DNA of 64,000 bases, from contig CAJCIC010000098.1 in NCBI GenBank assembly GCA_903970185.1, forward strand, positions 1 to 64,000, read 5' to 3'. Origin of the DNA: Gammaproteobacteria bacterium. GTDB taxonomy: Bacteria; Pseudomonadota; Gammaproteobacteria; Burkholderiales; Burkholderiaceae_D. The translations under genes and the position numbers were made by a program. The first letter of the stretch is position 1. The number at the start of each line of letters is the position of its first letter. The notes under the pieces are model-generated. The model was not told where the DNA came from. It ran no database searches and saw only the letters and a list, made by a program, of their open reading frames with translations. Positions 57,751 through 64,000 of the stretch are shown here, in pieces.

Positions 57751-58410
57751 CTAGTGCTCGGCAGCGGCCGCCGCAGGTGCAGGCGCCTTGGTGAAGAGCC
57801 ACTCGACAAGCGGCTGCCATTGCTCCCGATCCTTCTCGACGCGCGCCGGCGCGACGTCCCAAAGCGTGAGGCCGTGCGCTGCAAGCTGAACGTAATTCTG
57901 GGTATCGCGCAGATAGCCCAGGACCGGAACGTCAAGGGTCGAGACGAAGCGCTGCAGCTGGTCGGCAGCGCGCGTGCGCGCGTCAACACGCATGCCGATG
58001 ATGCCCACCTGGGCATGACCCTGGCGCACCGCCTTGCGCCCGGTCAACTCTGCGAGAAAGTCGCGCGTCGCGAGAATGTCGAAAATCGACGGTTGCAGCG
58101 GCACGATGACCTTGTCGGCGATGCGCACCAGTTCCTTCAAGCGCTCGCCCGTGACGCCAGCAGGCGTATCGAGCACAACATGGCTGACGCCGCGAGGGGT
58201 CTTGGCAAGACCCTCGGCACCGATTTCCCAGCTCCTGATGAGCGGCAGGCTGGCTGGCCTTAAGGCCAGCCAGTGCTTTGACGACTGTTGACGATCGATG
58301 TCACCCAGCATCACCGAAAAGCCCTGCGCCGCGAGATATCCGGCGAGATTGGTGGCGATCGTGGATTTGCCAACGCCCCCCTTAGGGTTTGCGACGAGCA
58401 GCACCGGCAT
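57751..58410 (-). CDS. ParA/MinD-family ATPase
   Basis: A 219-residue protein with the deviant Walker A motif NPKGGVGKSTIATNLAG at the N-terminus, then a GDIDRQQSS switch-like region, HVVLDTPAGVTGERL, and KVIVPLQPSIFDILATRDF. It lacks a DNA-binding N-terminal domain and a ParB partner, so it is an orphan ParA of unknown cargo. It is encoded between btuF and cspA, on the strand opposite btuF. The frame to 58506 starts upstream of the clear ATG 58410. Confidence 0.87.
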   Translation of the reverse strand: MPVLLVANPKGGVGKSTIATNLAGYLAAQGFSVMLGDIDRQQSSKHWLALRPASLPLIRSWEIGAEGLAKTPRGVSHVVLDTPAGVTGERLKELVRIADKVIVPLQPSIFDILATRDFLAELTGRKAVRQGHAQVGIIGMRVDARTRAADQLQRFVSTLDVPVLGYLRDTQNYVQLAAHGLTLWDVAPARVEKDREQWQPLVEWLFTKAPAPAAAAAEH

Positions 58411-58508
58411 CAAGGCTCCCCTGTATTGACCGCGCGCGGAGCCCGCTGGCGGCACCTTGTCTTGTAATAGGCAAATGGTACCTGCATGTCGATGGGTCGC
58501 CAACAAGC

Positions 58509-58540
58509 AAAAATGCCCCGCGAGCGAACCCGAGGGGCAC
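58509..58540 (-). terminator. Rho-independent terminator after the cold-shock gene
   Basis: On the minus strand GTGCCCCTCG, loop, CGCGGGGCA, then TTTTTG. It lies about 60 bases past the cspA stop and separates it from the ParA-like gene. Confidence 0.85.
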
Positions 58541-58600
58541 TAAACACGGGCCATTGCCCATGCAACCTTGGCGCGACAAGCCGCGCCTAAGGGATGTTGC

Positions 58601-58804
58601 TTACAGCGGCTTGATGTTCGACGCTTGCAGACCCTTGGGGCCCTTGGTCACGTCGAAAGAAACCTTTTGATTTTCCTGCAGCGACTTGAAGCCGTTGCCC
58701 TGAATCGCAGAAAAATGCGCGAAGAGGTCGTCTCCACCTTCATCGGGAGAGATGAAGCCAAAGCCTTTTGCGTCGTTGAACCACTTGACGGTACCGGTTG
58801 CCAT
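58601..58804 (-). CDS. cspA: Cold-shock protein (CspA family)
   Basis: A 67-residue single-domain OB-fold RNA/DNA chaperone. RNP1-like KGFGFISPD and RNP2-like LFAHFSAI are present, and the protein ends ASNIKPL. A leader of about 190 bases without a gene precedes it (58805-58999), consistent with the long structured leader of cold-shock mRNAs. ATG 58804 has AAGGAAA upstream. Confidence 0.95.
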   Translation of the reverse strand: MATGTVKWFNDAKGFGFISPDEGGDDLFAHFSAIQGNGFKSLQENQKVSFDVTKGPKGLQASNIKPL

Positions 58805-58999
58805 ACTGATTTCCTTAAAGATTTAAAAAGTGGGCAAGCGAATATGCCCTAATTGCAGGAAGATCAAGGGAAGATGGCGAACGAAGTACCGACAGCTGAA
58901 CCGAGGACCGACGACCAACAAATTCTCTGCTTGAAAATCTTGCTTCGCCGTTATACGTGAAACTTCGCACAAGTTCAAGCCCTAGTTTTTCGGGCCTTG

Positions 59000-59779
59000 T
59001 CAACCGGACGGTCCCGGCACGAACCACCTGCGACCGTTTAGGACCAGTTCCTCCACCGGGTGGCTGAACAGTTCGGCCAGGTTGCGCGTCGACAAAACCT
59101 CGTCAAGCGTGCCGGCGCGAACGTTTTTTGCGCCGAGCAAGATCGCGTGAGTTGCGTATCGTTGCGCGAGATTCGGGTCGTGCACGCTTGCAACCACGGT
59201 TTTTCCCGACCGAACTTCGCTCGCCAGCATGGCAAACACGCGCTGCTCGATATCAAGGTCGAGGTGGGCGCTGGGCTCGTCGAGAAATAGAAGGGCCGTA
59301 TCCTGGGCAAACACGGTTGCAAGCGAGACGCGCCGCCGCTCGCCCCCGGACAGGGTCAGGACATCCCTTTGGGCAAGGGGGCCAAGATCGAACTGCTCGA
59401 GGGCCCGCTCAACCGCGTCCCGGTCGGTTTGGCTTTCAAGTCCGAACCCGGAGGCAAGATGCATATGGTACGGATAGCGTGCCGTCATGACCGTATCCCG
59501 AACCGTCGCCGGAAAGTGATCGACCACCTGCTGCGCAAGGTAGGCGCGGCGCTTGGCCAGGGCGATCAGCGGCCACTTTGCAAGGCGCCGGCCGTCAAGG
59601 CGGATGTCACCGCGATCGGCTTCGCGCAAGCCCGCAAGCGTCTTGATCAGGGTGGTCTTGCCCGCGCCGTTGCGACCCAGAATGCACCAGAATTCACCCG
59701 CCTTGACCGAGGCTGACAGGTCGCTCAACAGGGTAGCGCCGCGCGCGATGAGGCTTAGCCGATCTAGTTCGAGGACCAT
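59000..59779 (-). CDS. btuD: Cobalamin ABC transporter ATP-binding protein BtuD
   Basis: A 259-residue ATPase. Walker A is GRNGAGKTTLIKTLAG, signature LSGGERRRVSLATVF, Walker B ALLFLDEPSAHLDLDI, switch histidine in VVASVHDPN. It powers B12 import with BtuC. ATG 59779 lies 16 bases inside the end of btuC (overlap), so the genes are coupled. The long frame to 60544 is shadow inside btuC. Confidence 0.92.
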   Translation of the reverse strand: MVLELDRLSLIARGATLLSDLSASVKAGEFWCILGRNGAGKTTLIKTLAGLREADRGDIRLDGRRLAKWPLIALAKRRAYLAQQVVDHFPATVRDTVMTARYPYHMHLASGFGLESQTDRDAVERALEQFDLGPLAQRDVLTLSGGERRRVSLATVFAQDTALLFLDEPSAHLDLDIEQRVFAMLASEVRSGKTVVASVHDPNLAQRYATHAILLGAKNVRAGTLDEVLSTRNLAELFSHPVEELVLNGRRWFVPGPSG

Positions 59780-60765
59780 CCCGCGACCCGTCTTAGGAGG
59801 AAGAGAAAAAGCGGCGCACCGAGCAGGGCCGTCACCGCGCCCACCGGCAACTGCTGTGGCGCGATTACAATTCGTGCAAGCGTGTCGCAAAGCACCACAA
59901 AGGCGCCGCCAAACAGCGCTGAGGCCGGAAGCAGCACGCGCTGATCGTTGCCCAACGCCAAACGTGCGAGGTGGGGTGCCAAAAGTCCGACGAAGCCGAC
60001 CGTGCCGGCAACCGACACCGCAGCGCCGCTGGCAAGCGCGGCGAAGATCACGGCGCGCAGCTTTAGGGCACCGACTGACACGCCGAGTGCAAACGCATGC
60101 TCTTCGCCGCGTGCAAGCAGATTCAAGGCACGCGCGTCGCGCAAGGCGAGGGCCAGGACCGCGACGAGGATCAGGCCTGCCACGCCGATGTTCGAGGCAC
60201 CGCCAAGATCGCCCATCAGCCAGAAAATCAAGGGCTGCAGGCGCGCGCCTGGCACGAGGCTCAATCCAAGCGCGATCAATGCGCCCCAAAGCGCTGCGAG
60301 CATCACGCCTGCAAGCAGCAGCCGTTCGCTCGCCCCCTGGGGTGCGCGGCCGCTGAATTCCCGATGCGTGAGCAACAGCAAAAGGCAAAGCGAGGCGCCC
60401 GCGCCCATGGCACAGGCCACGGTCACGAAAAGTGCATTGGCCAGAAACGACAACGCCAGCATCGCGGCGAACGCGGCGCCACCGGAGACGCCAAGCACAT
60501 AGGGCTCGGCCAGGGGATTTCTCAACAACACCTGCAACAGGCATCCGGCAACGGCTAAGAGCGCGCCGACCGCGAAGCCCGCTGCAATGCGCGGCATGCG
60601 CAGGTGCAGCACGACGCCGTGTGCGGGATGATCGCCGTCAAACAGCGCACGCAGGGCGTCGCTCGGGGACGAGGTGGCGCTGCCAAGCGCTGCCGAGAAC
60701 AGCACGCAGATCAGGGCCAGCAGCGCAAACGCGCATAACATCGCGAGCGTGCGCTGCCTTGGCAT
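59764..60765 (-). CDS. btuC: Cobalamin ABC transporter permease BtuC (FecCD type)
   Basis: A 333-residue inner membrane protein with eight or more hydrophobic segments. Seen: LRMPRIAAGFAVGALLAVAG near the start, NPLAEPYVLGVSGGAAF, and the cytoplasmic coupling region GTVGFVGLLAPHLARLALG. Its start overlaps the btuB stop by one base (TGATG). It forms the translocation pore for vitamin B12 with BtuD and BtuF. Confidence 0.93.
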   Translation of the reverse strand: MPRQRTLAMLCAFALLALICVLFSAALGSATSSPSDALRALFDGDHPAHGVVLHLRMPRIAAGFAVGALLAVAGCLLQVLLRNPLAEPYVLGVSGGAAFAAMLALSFLANALFVTVACAMGAGASLCLLLLLTHREFSGRAPQGASERLLLAGVMLAALWGALIALGLSLVPGARLQPLIFWLMGDLGGASNIGVAGLILVAVLALALRDARALNLLARGEEHAFALGVSVGALKLRAVIFAALASGAAVSVAGTVGFVGLLAPHLARLALGNDQRVLLPASALFGGAFVVLCDTLARIVIAPQQLPVGAVTALLGAPLFLFLLRRVAGWSSN

Positions 60766-62666
60766 CAGTTGCTCGTCCCCGAAAATGTCACGAGCAGGAC
60801 GCGACCCGGGGTGTTGTAGCCGTCGACCAGCTGATAGCGGCGATTAAGAAAATTGTCTGCGGCAATGCCGATAGTCACCTGCCGCGAGACGCGATAGCGA
60901 ACGCCGGTGCTAGCCACGCTATAGCCGGCGTCCGTGACGCGGGCACCGGTATTGATGTCTGAATCGAAACGCACACCGCTTGCGACCACTTGCACGTAGG
61001 GCTGCCAGGCGTCGAGGTCGTAGGCCAGAGACAGGCTGCCACTCTTGCTCGCACGCCGCAAAAGCGGCTTGTCGGTGCTGACGTCGATGGGATGATCAAA
61101 GGTCAGATCGGTCGAGAACAGCCACTTGCGCCAGTGCGCGTGGGCCGAGAATTCGATGCCGGCAAGTCGCGCCTCGTCGATATTCTCCGGCACGAACGTG
61201 GCCGAATCGTAGACGATCAGGTCATGCACATTGCTGCGATAAAGCGACAGCCGGGCGTCGCCTTGAGCCTCGTGATATTGCAGTCCGAACTCGACGCTGC
61301 GCGACTTTTCCGGTGCGAGATGCGGATTGCTAAAGCCCGGATAGTAAAGATCGTCAAAGGTCGGGGCGTCAAACGCGCTCGAGGCCTGCGCGATCAGCTT
61401 GACGTGCTCGGTGAGCGCATAGCCGTAGGCGAGGAGTCCGCTTGTGGCCTCGCCGAAATCCGAGTAGTGGTCGCCGCGCAGGTTGAACTGCAGCTGGCTT
61501 GCGCCGTAGCTTGCGAGCAAGCCGGCGAATGCACTATCGACGTGCCGCTCGAATTCACCGTCGTAGGCAGTTGACACGCCGGTCTGATCGATATGCTCGA
61601 TGCCAAGATTGATCTTCAGTTGCTCAGTCACCGCATAGCGCGTGTTGAAGGTGTAATCGTTGGTGCGGCTCTCGGTGCTGCCGATGTCAAAGGAAGACGG
61701 GAACGACGAATTGTTATCGCTGCGGTCGCGCTCGAAGGCCGCACTCAGATCGCTGTCCAAGCGAGCGCTCACTTGCCAGTGCGCCGAAAAAGACAAGGTC
61801 GAGAGGTGGGAATTCTCGACATTGGTTTGGTTGTGCCCGGTATAGGTCGGATCGAGATACGTGTAATCGGTCGGGTCGTCGTAATCCAGTCGCGCTTCGC
61901 TGTCGAAGATTTTCGCACTGAGCGCGACGTCACCAAGCTGTTGGCCGAATTGGGCTGATACGGAGCGATTGCGATAGCCGTTATCTGACGGATTGGCAAA
62001 AGGCGCCTGGCTGCCGTCAATGGCAGAAAAGCCACGCTGCTGGCTTTGCGAGACTGCAATCGACGCCGTTGTCCTTGCATCTGGTGCGCCGGTGCCGCCC
62101 GAGGCAAAGACCGATGCACTGGCCAGCGCCTCCTGTCCTGCCGTGGCGTTCACGGCAATCAGGTTTGCGTCCTGACCGCCACGCGTAAAAATCTGTATCA
62201 CGCCCCCCACCGCCTGCGAACCGTACACCGCAGAGACGTTGCCGCGGACAATTTCGACATGGTCAACCTGGTCGAGCATGATGTGCTGGATGAATGCGCC
62301 ACCGCTTTCGACGGTGTTGATCTTGACGCCGTCGACCATGAACAGTGTCTGATTCGAATTCGATCCGCGCATGAAGACCGACGCCTGGCCACCCATGCCG
62401 CCATCTTGCGCGATTTCGATGCCTGCAACTGTGCGCAACAGCGAAACCAGATCGACTTGCTGGCTGGCTTCAATGTCCGCGCGCGTGATCACGGTCGTGC
62501 TTGGCAGCGTATCTGAGACCAGCAATGGACTTCGCGTGGCGGTCACTTCGACGACATCGAGTGACGTCGCCGCTGGCGTTTGCGCAAGCGCGGCGGCACT
62601 CGTGAAGGTCAAGGTACTTGCGATGAGGGCGCGCGCGGCGGCGCGCCAGTTGATGGTGATGGGCAT
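60765..62666 (-). CDS. btuB: TonB-dependent vitamin B12 receptor BtuB
   Basis: A 633-residue outer membrane receptor. After the signal peptide (ALIASTLTFTSAAALAQ) comes the TonB box region LDVVEVTATRSPLL, the plug with SLLRTVAGIEIAQDGGMG, VFMRGSNSNQTLFMVDGV, and VEIVRGNVSAVYGSQAVGG, then the barrel. It takes up cobalamin; the cobalamin riboswitch upstream supports the assignment. The last residues are LVTFSGTSN, so the barrel ends without the usual final aromatic residue. GGGGAGG precedes the ATG. Confidence 0.93.
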   Translation of the reverse strand: MPITINWRAAARALIASTLTFTSAAALAQTPAATSLDVVEVTATRSPLLVSDTLPSTTVITRADIEASQQVDLVSLLRTVAGIEIAQDGGMGGQASVFMRGSNSNQTLFMVDGVKINTVESGGAFIQHIMLDQVDHVEIVRGNVSAVYGSQAVGGVIQIFTRGGQDANLIAVNATAGQEALASASVFASGGTGAPDARTTASIAVSQSQQRGFSAIDGSQAPFANPSDNGYRNRSVSAQFGQQLGDVALSAKIFDSEARLDYDDPTDYTYLDPTYTGHNQTNVENSHLSTLSFSAHWQVSARLDSDLSAAFERDRSDNNSSFPSSFDIGSTESRTNDYTFNTRYAVTEQLKINLGIEHIDQTGVSTAYDGEFERHVDSAFAGLLASYGASQLQFNLRGDHYSDFGEATSGLLAYGYALTEHVKLIAQASSAFDAPTFDDLYYPGFSNPHLAPEKSRSVEFGLQYHEAQGDARLSLYRSNVHDLIVYDSATFVPENIDEARLAGIEFSAHAHWRKWLFSTDLTFDHPIDVSTDKPLLRRASKSGSLSLAYDLDAWQPYVQVVASGVRFDSDINTGARVTDAGYSVASTGVRYRVSRQVTIGIAADNFLNRRYQLVDGYNTPGRVLLVTFSGTSN

Positions 62667-62799
62667 GAATGTGTCCTCCCCGCAACCCCGCGGGTTGATT
62701 GACTGGAAACGAGGGAAGATTTGAGAAGGGCAGCATGCATCGGGGAGCCGCAGGGGGCTCCAAAGCGATGCGGAGCCACCGACCCGTAGCGTCCCTCAC

Positions 62800-62978
62800 T
62801 GGCGTTTGGCCGGTATCCGGGCTGGCAGGCACACGACGCCGCCTTCCCATGCCTTGCGACACAGTGGCAATGACGCCGCTGCGCGATCGTGTCGATCGCG
62901 CCCTGCTGACCGTTGCGGGGGCAGCGCAGGCTGGGCCGAAATCCGGCCTCCTGCTTCCCGTTGAACTGCGCAACTCAT
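62800..62978 (-). promoter_or_regulatory. Cobalamin (adenosylcobalamin) riboswitch
   Basis: On the minus strand the leader reads AACGGGAAGCAGG, then the conserved GCTGCCCCCGCAACGGT core, CACTGTG, GCATGGGAAGGCGGC, and the B12-box variant AGCCCGGATACCGGCC (62823-62808). These are the hallmark elements of the cobalamin riboswitch in order. About 130 bases with a GGAGCC/GGCTCC hairpin and a CAACCC/GGGTTG hairpin next to the ribosome binding site lie between it and btuB, so B12 likely represses btuB translation. Confidence 0.93.
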
Positions 62979-63137
62979 CGCTGCGCGAGCACCAAACTGC
63001 ACGGAGTCTAAGGTTTCGTGCGTGCAATGGTCAATTGCCGAAGCGCCGATTCGATTCGCCATGACTTGAAGTTCGTGTTGCAAACGTTTGTTTCTGCTCA
63101 AGAAGTATTCTTGACGGAGATTGCCGCCCCCCCTACC

Positions 63138-63344
63138 ATGTCGGACATGCTCGCCGAACTCGAACACCTCGAAGAACGAATCGGGGCCCTCGCCCGCCTG
63201 ACCCAGGATTTGAGGGAAGAGAATCACGCCTTGCGGCAGCAAATCCATGCTGCCGAAGGCGACGTGCGCTCGCTGCGGTCAAGGCTTGACGCCGCCCGCC
63301 AGCGCATCGAAGCGCTGATCGAAAAACTACCGGTGGCCGAATGA
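63138..63344 (+). CDS. Small coiled-coil protein before zapA (ZapB-like/TIGR02449)
   Basis: A 68-residue protein that is one long heptad-repeat helix (LEHLEERIGALARLTQDLR, LRQQIHAAEGDVRSLRSRL). It has no membrane or signal segment. Genes of this type precede zapA in many beta- and gammaproteobacteria and are thought to act at the division ring. ATG 63138 is used; residues upstream in frame to 63018 lie in the riboswitch side and do not match. The stop overlaps the zapA start (ATGA). Confidence 0.82.
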   Translation: MSDMLAELEHLEERIGALARLTQDLREENHALRQQIHAAEGDVRSLRSRLDAARQRIEALIEKLPVAE

Positions 63345-63664
63345 TGGCGGCGATGGAGCAGCTGTCGGTAAAGATCCTGGGACGTGAGTATCGCCTTTCG
63401 TGCGCGGCCGAAGAAAAGGAAGCGCTGCTTGCTGCCGTTGCCTACGTCGATGAAAAAATGACGGCAATCCGTGATCACGGAAAGATCACGGGCAATGACC
63501 GCATCGCCGTGTTTGCGGCCCTGAACATTGCCAACGAACTTCTGACCGCGCACGCGCCCGAAGGGCCGCTATCTGACCTTGCCATCGGCGATTTTCGGCG
63601 TAGAATCAGTTCAATGAATGCTGTGCTTGATGCAGCACTCTCGCCGCAGGAAAAGCTGTTTTGA
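63341..63664 (+). CDS. zapA: Cell division protein ZapA
   Basis: A 107-residue FtsZ-associated protein. The N-terminal domain has QLSVKILGREYRLSC and VAYVDEKMTAIRDHGKI, with NDRIAVFAALNIANELL and a C-terminal helix. It bundles FtsZ filaments. It overlaps the preceding gene by four bases and is followed by the 6S RNA gene, as in many proteobacteria. Confidence 0.93.
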   Translation: MMAAMEQLSVKILGREYRLSCAAEEKEALLAAVAYVDEKMTAIRDHGKITGNDRIAVFAALNIANELLTAHAPEGPLSDLAIGDFRRRISSMNAVLDAALSPQEKLF

Positions 63665-63723
63665 ATCGGCGGCGCGGCACTAAAGCCCTGGCATGCGCTT
63701 TGCGGATGGTATGGCTGTAGTGC

Positions 63724-63903
63724 TTTCCCTGCCGTGTTTGCTTTAGGTCATACATTCCTTGAACCAATATGTGTTGCCCGGTTGTGGAATGATTCCGGTG
63801 CTGTTGCGATCATCCCTCGCTGGATGAACCTGATGTGCCGGTGACTGCGACCCCCTGGACCTGCCGGTTCAGGATGATGGCCTGGCGGCATCGGCGGGGT
63901 CCT
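63724..63903 (+). ncRNA. ssrS: 6S RNA (regulator of RNA polymerase)
   Basis: About 180 bases that can fold as one long rod: CCCTGCCG at 63727-63734 pairs with CGGCGGGG at 63892-63899, and further complementary stretches lie between. CCCTGGACCTGCCGGTTCAGG and the position directly between zapA and an EVE-domain gene match betaproteobacterial 6S RNAs. It mimics an open promoter and binds sigma-70 RNA polymerase in stationary phase. Exact ends are estimated. Confidence 0.85.
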
Positions 63904-63910
63904 ATACGTA

Positions 63911-63941
63911 ACCGGGGCGACTGACGCCCCGGTTTTTTTTG
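63911..63941 (+). terminator. Rho-independent terminator after 6S RNA
   Basis: ACCGGGGCG, loop ACTGA, CGCCCCGGT followed by eight T residues. It ends the zapA/6S RNA transcript. Confidence 0.93.
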
Positions 63942-63954
63942 TTCATTCGCCACT

Positions 63955-64000
63955 ATGCGCAGATTCTGGCTGATGAAATCCGAACCCGACGAGGTATCGA
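63955..64000 (+). CDS. EVE domain protein (start only)
   Basis: ATG 63955 begins MRRFWLMKSEPDEVS, the characteristic N-terminus of EVE-domain (PUA-like, modified-base binding) proteins. The frame runs off the right edge. Its place after zapA and 6S RNA is common in this group. Confidence 0.8.
   Translation, partial: MRRFWLMKSEPDEVS

Overview
The window is a stretch of high-GC chromosome that reads as a betaproteobacterium, most likely Burkholderiales or a close relative. The evidence is gene content and order: hrcA and hemH beside grpE-dnaK-dnaJ, nadK-recN convergent with fur, bamE-dapB, a DUF3460 gene directly before scpA, mltD-gloB-yafS-rnhA-dnaQ, kbl-tdh, and zapA followed by a 6S RNA and an EVE-domain gene. 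Species cannot be fixed from the sequence alone. Almost everything is ordinary core chromosome; there is no CRISPR array, prophage or rRNA operon.

Layout. 1-6.2 kb: the tail of a membrane protein, a thiamine-diphosphate (acetolactate synthase-like) enzyme, tRNA-Glu and tRNA-Ala downstream of gltX, a small unknown protein, and the threonine degradation operon kbl-tdh. 6.2-11.1 kb: a tripartite drug efflux operon (EmrA-type adaptor, EmrB-type MFS pump, outer membrane channel) divergent from a glycine-zipper lipoprotein. 11.2-19.8 kb: cbpA-cbpM, tRNA-Val, an O-antigen ligase-type membrane protein, the dnaQ-rnhA-methyltransferase set facing gloB-mltD, and fabI. 19.9-28.9 kb: a pair of TldD/PmbA-type proteins, an ABC transporter with a secreted AttH/CrtC-like protein, and an MsbA-type exporter. 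28.9-35.7 kb: thyA and folA, separated by about 5.3 kb of accessory DNA. That DNA holds a frameshifted gene, an orphan polymorphic-toxin C-terminus with its probable immunity gene, an insertion-sequence remnant and a large TonB-dependent receptor. 35.7-45.6 kb: a basic amino acid decarboxylase, metG, a quinone oxidoreductase and acyl-CoA dehydrogenase pair, an SPFH-membrane protein-ribbon-helix-helix operon with a perfect 16-bp palindrome on its promoter, DUF3460 and scpA. 45.6-56.8 kb: the heat-shock cluster dnaJ-dnaK-grpE with hemH and hrcA, then nadK-recN, fur, bamE and dapB. 56.8-63 kb: vitamin B12 uptake (btuF; btuB-btuC-btuD under a cobalamin riboswitch) with a ParA-like ATPase and a cold-shock gene between. 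63.1-64 kb: a ZapB-like coiled coil, zapA, 6S RNA and the start of an EVE gene.

Functional links. BtuB, BtuF, BtuC and BtuD form a complete cobalamin import path that senses its own product through the riboswitch. GrpE, DnaK and DnaJ form the Hsp70 cycle, with two sigma-32-like promoters and a terminator-like hairpin between dnaK and dnaJ. Kbl and Tdh convert threonine to glycine and acetyl-CoA. ThyA and FolA are metabolically coupled but have been physically separated here. The least explained parts are the SPFH/RHH operon, the toxin/immunity remnant and the TldD-type pair.
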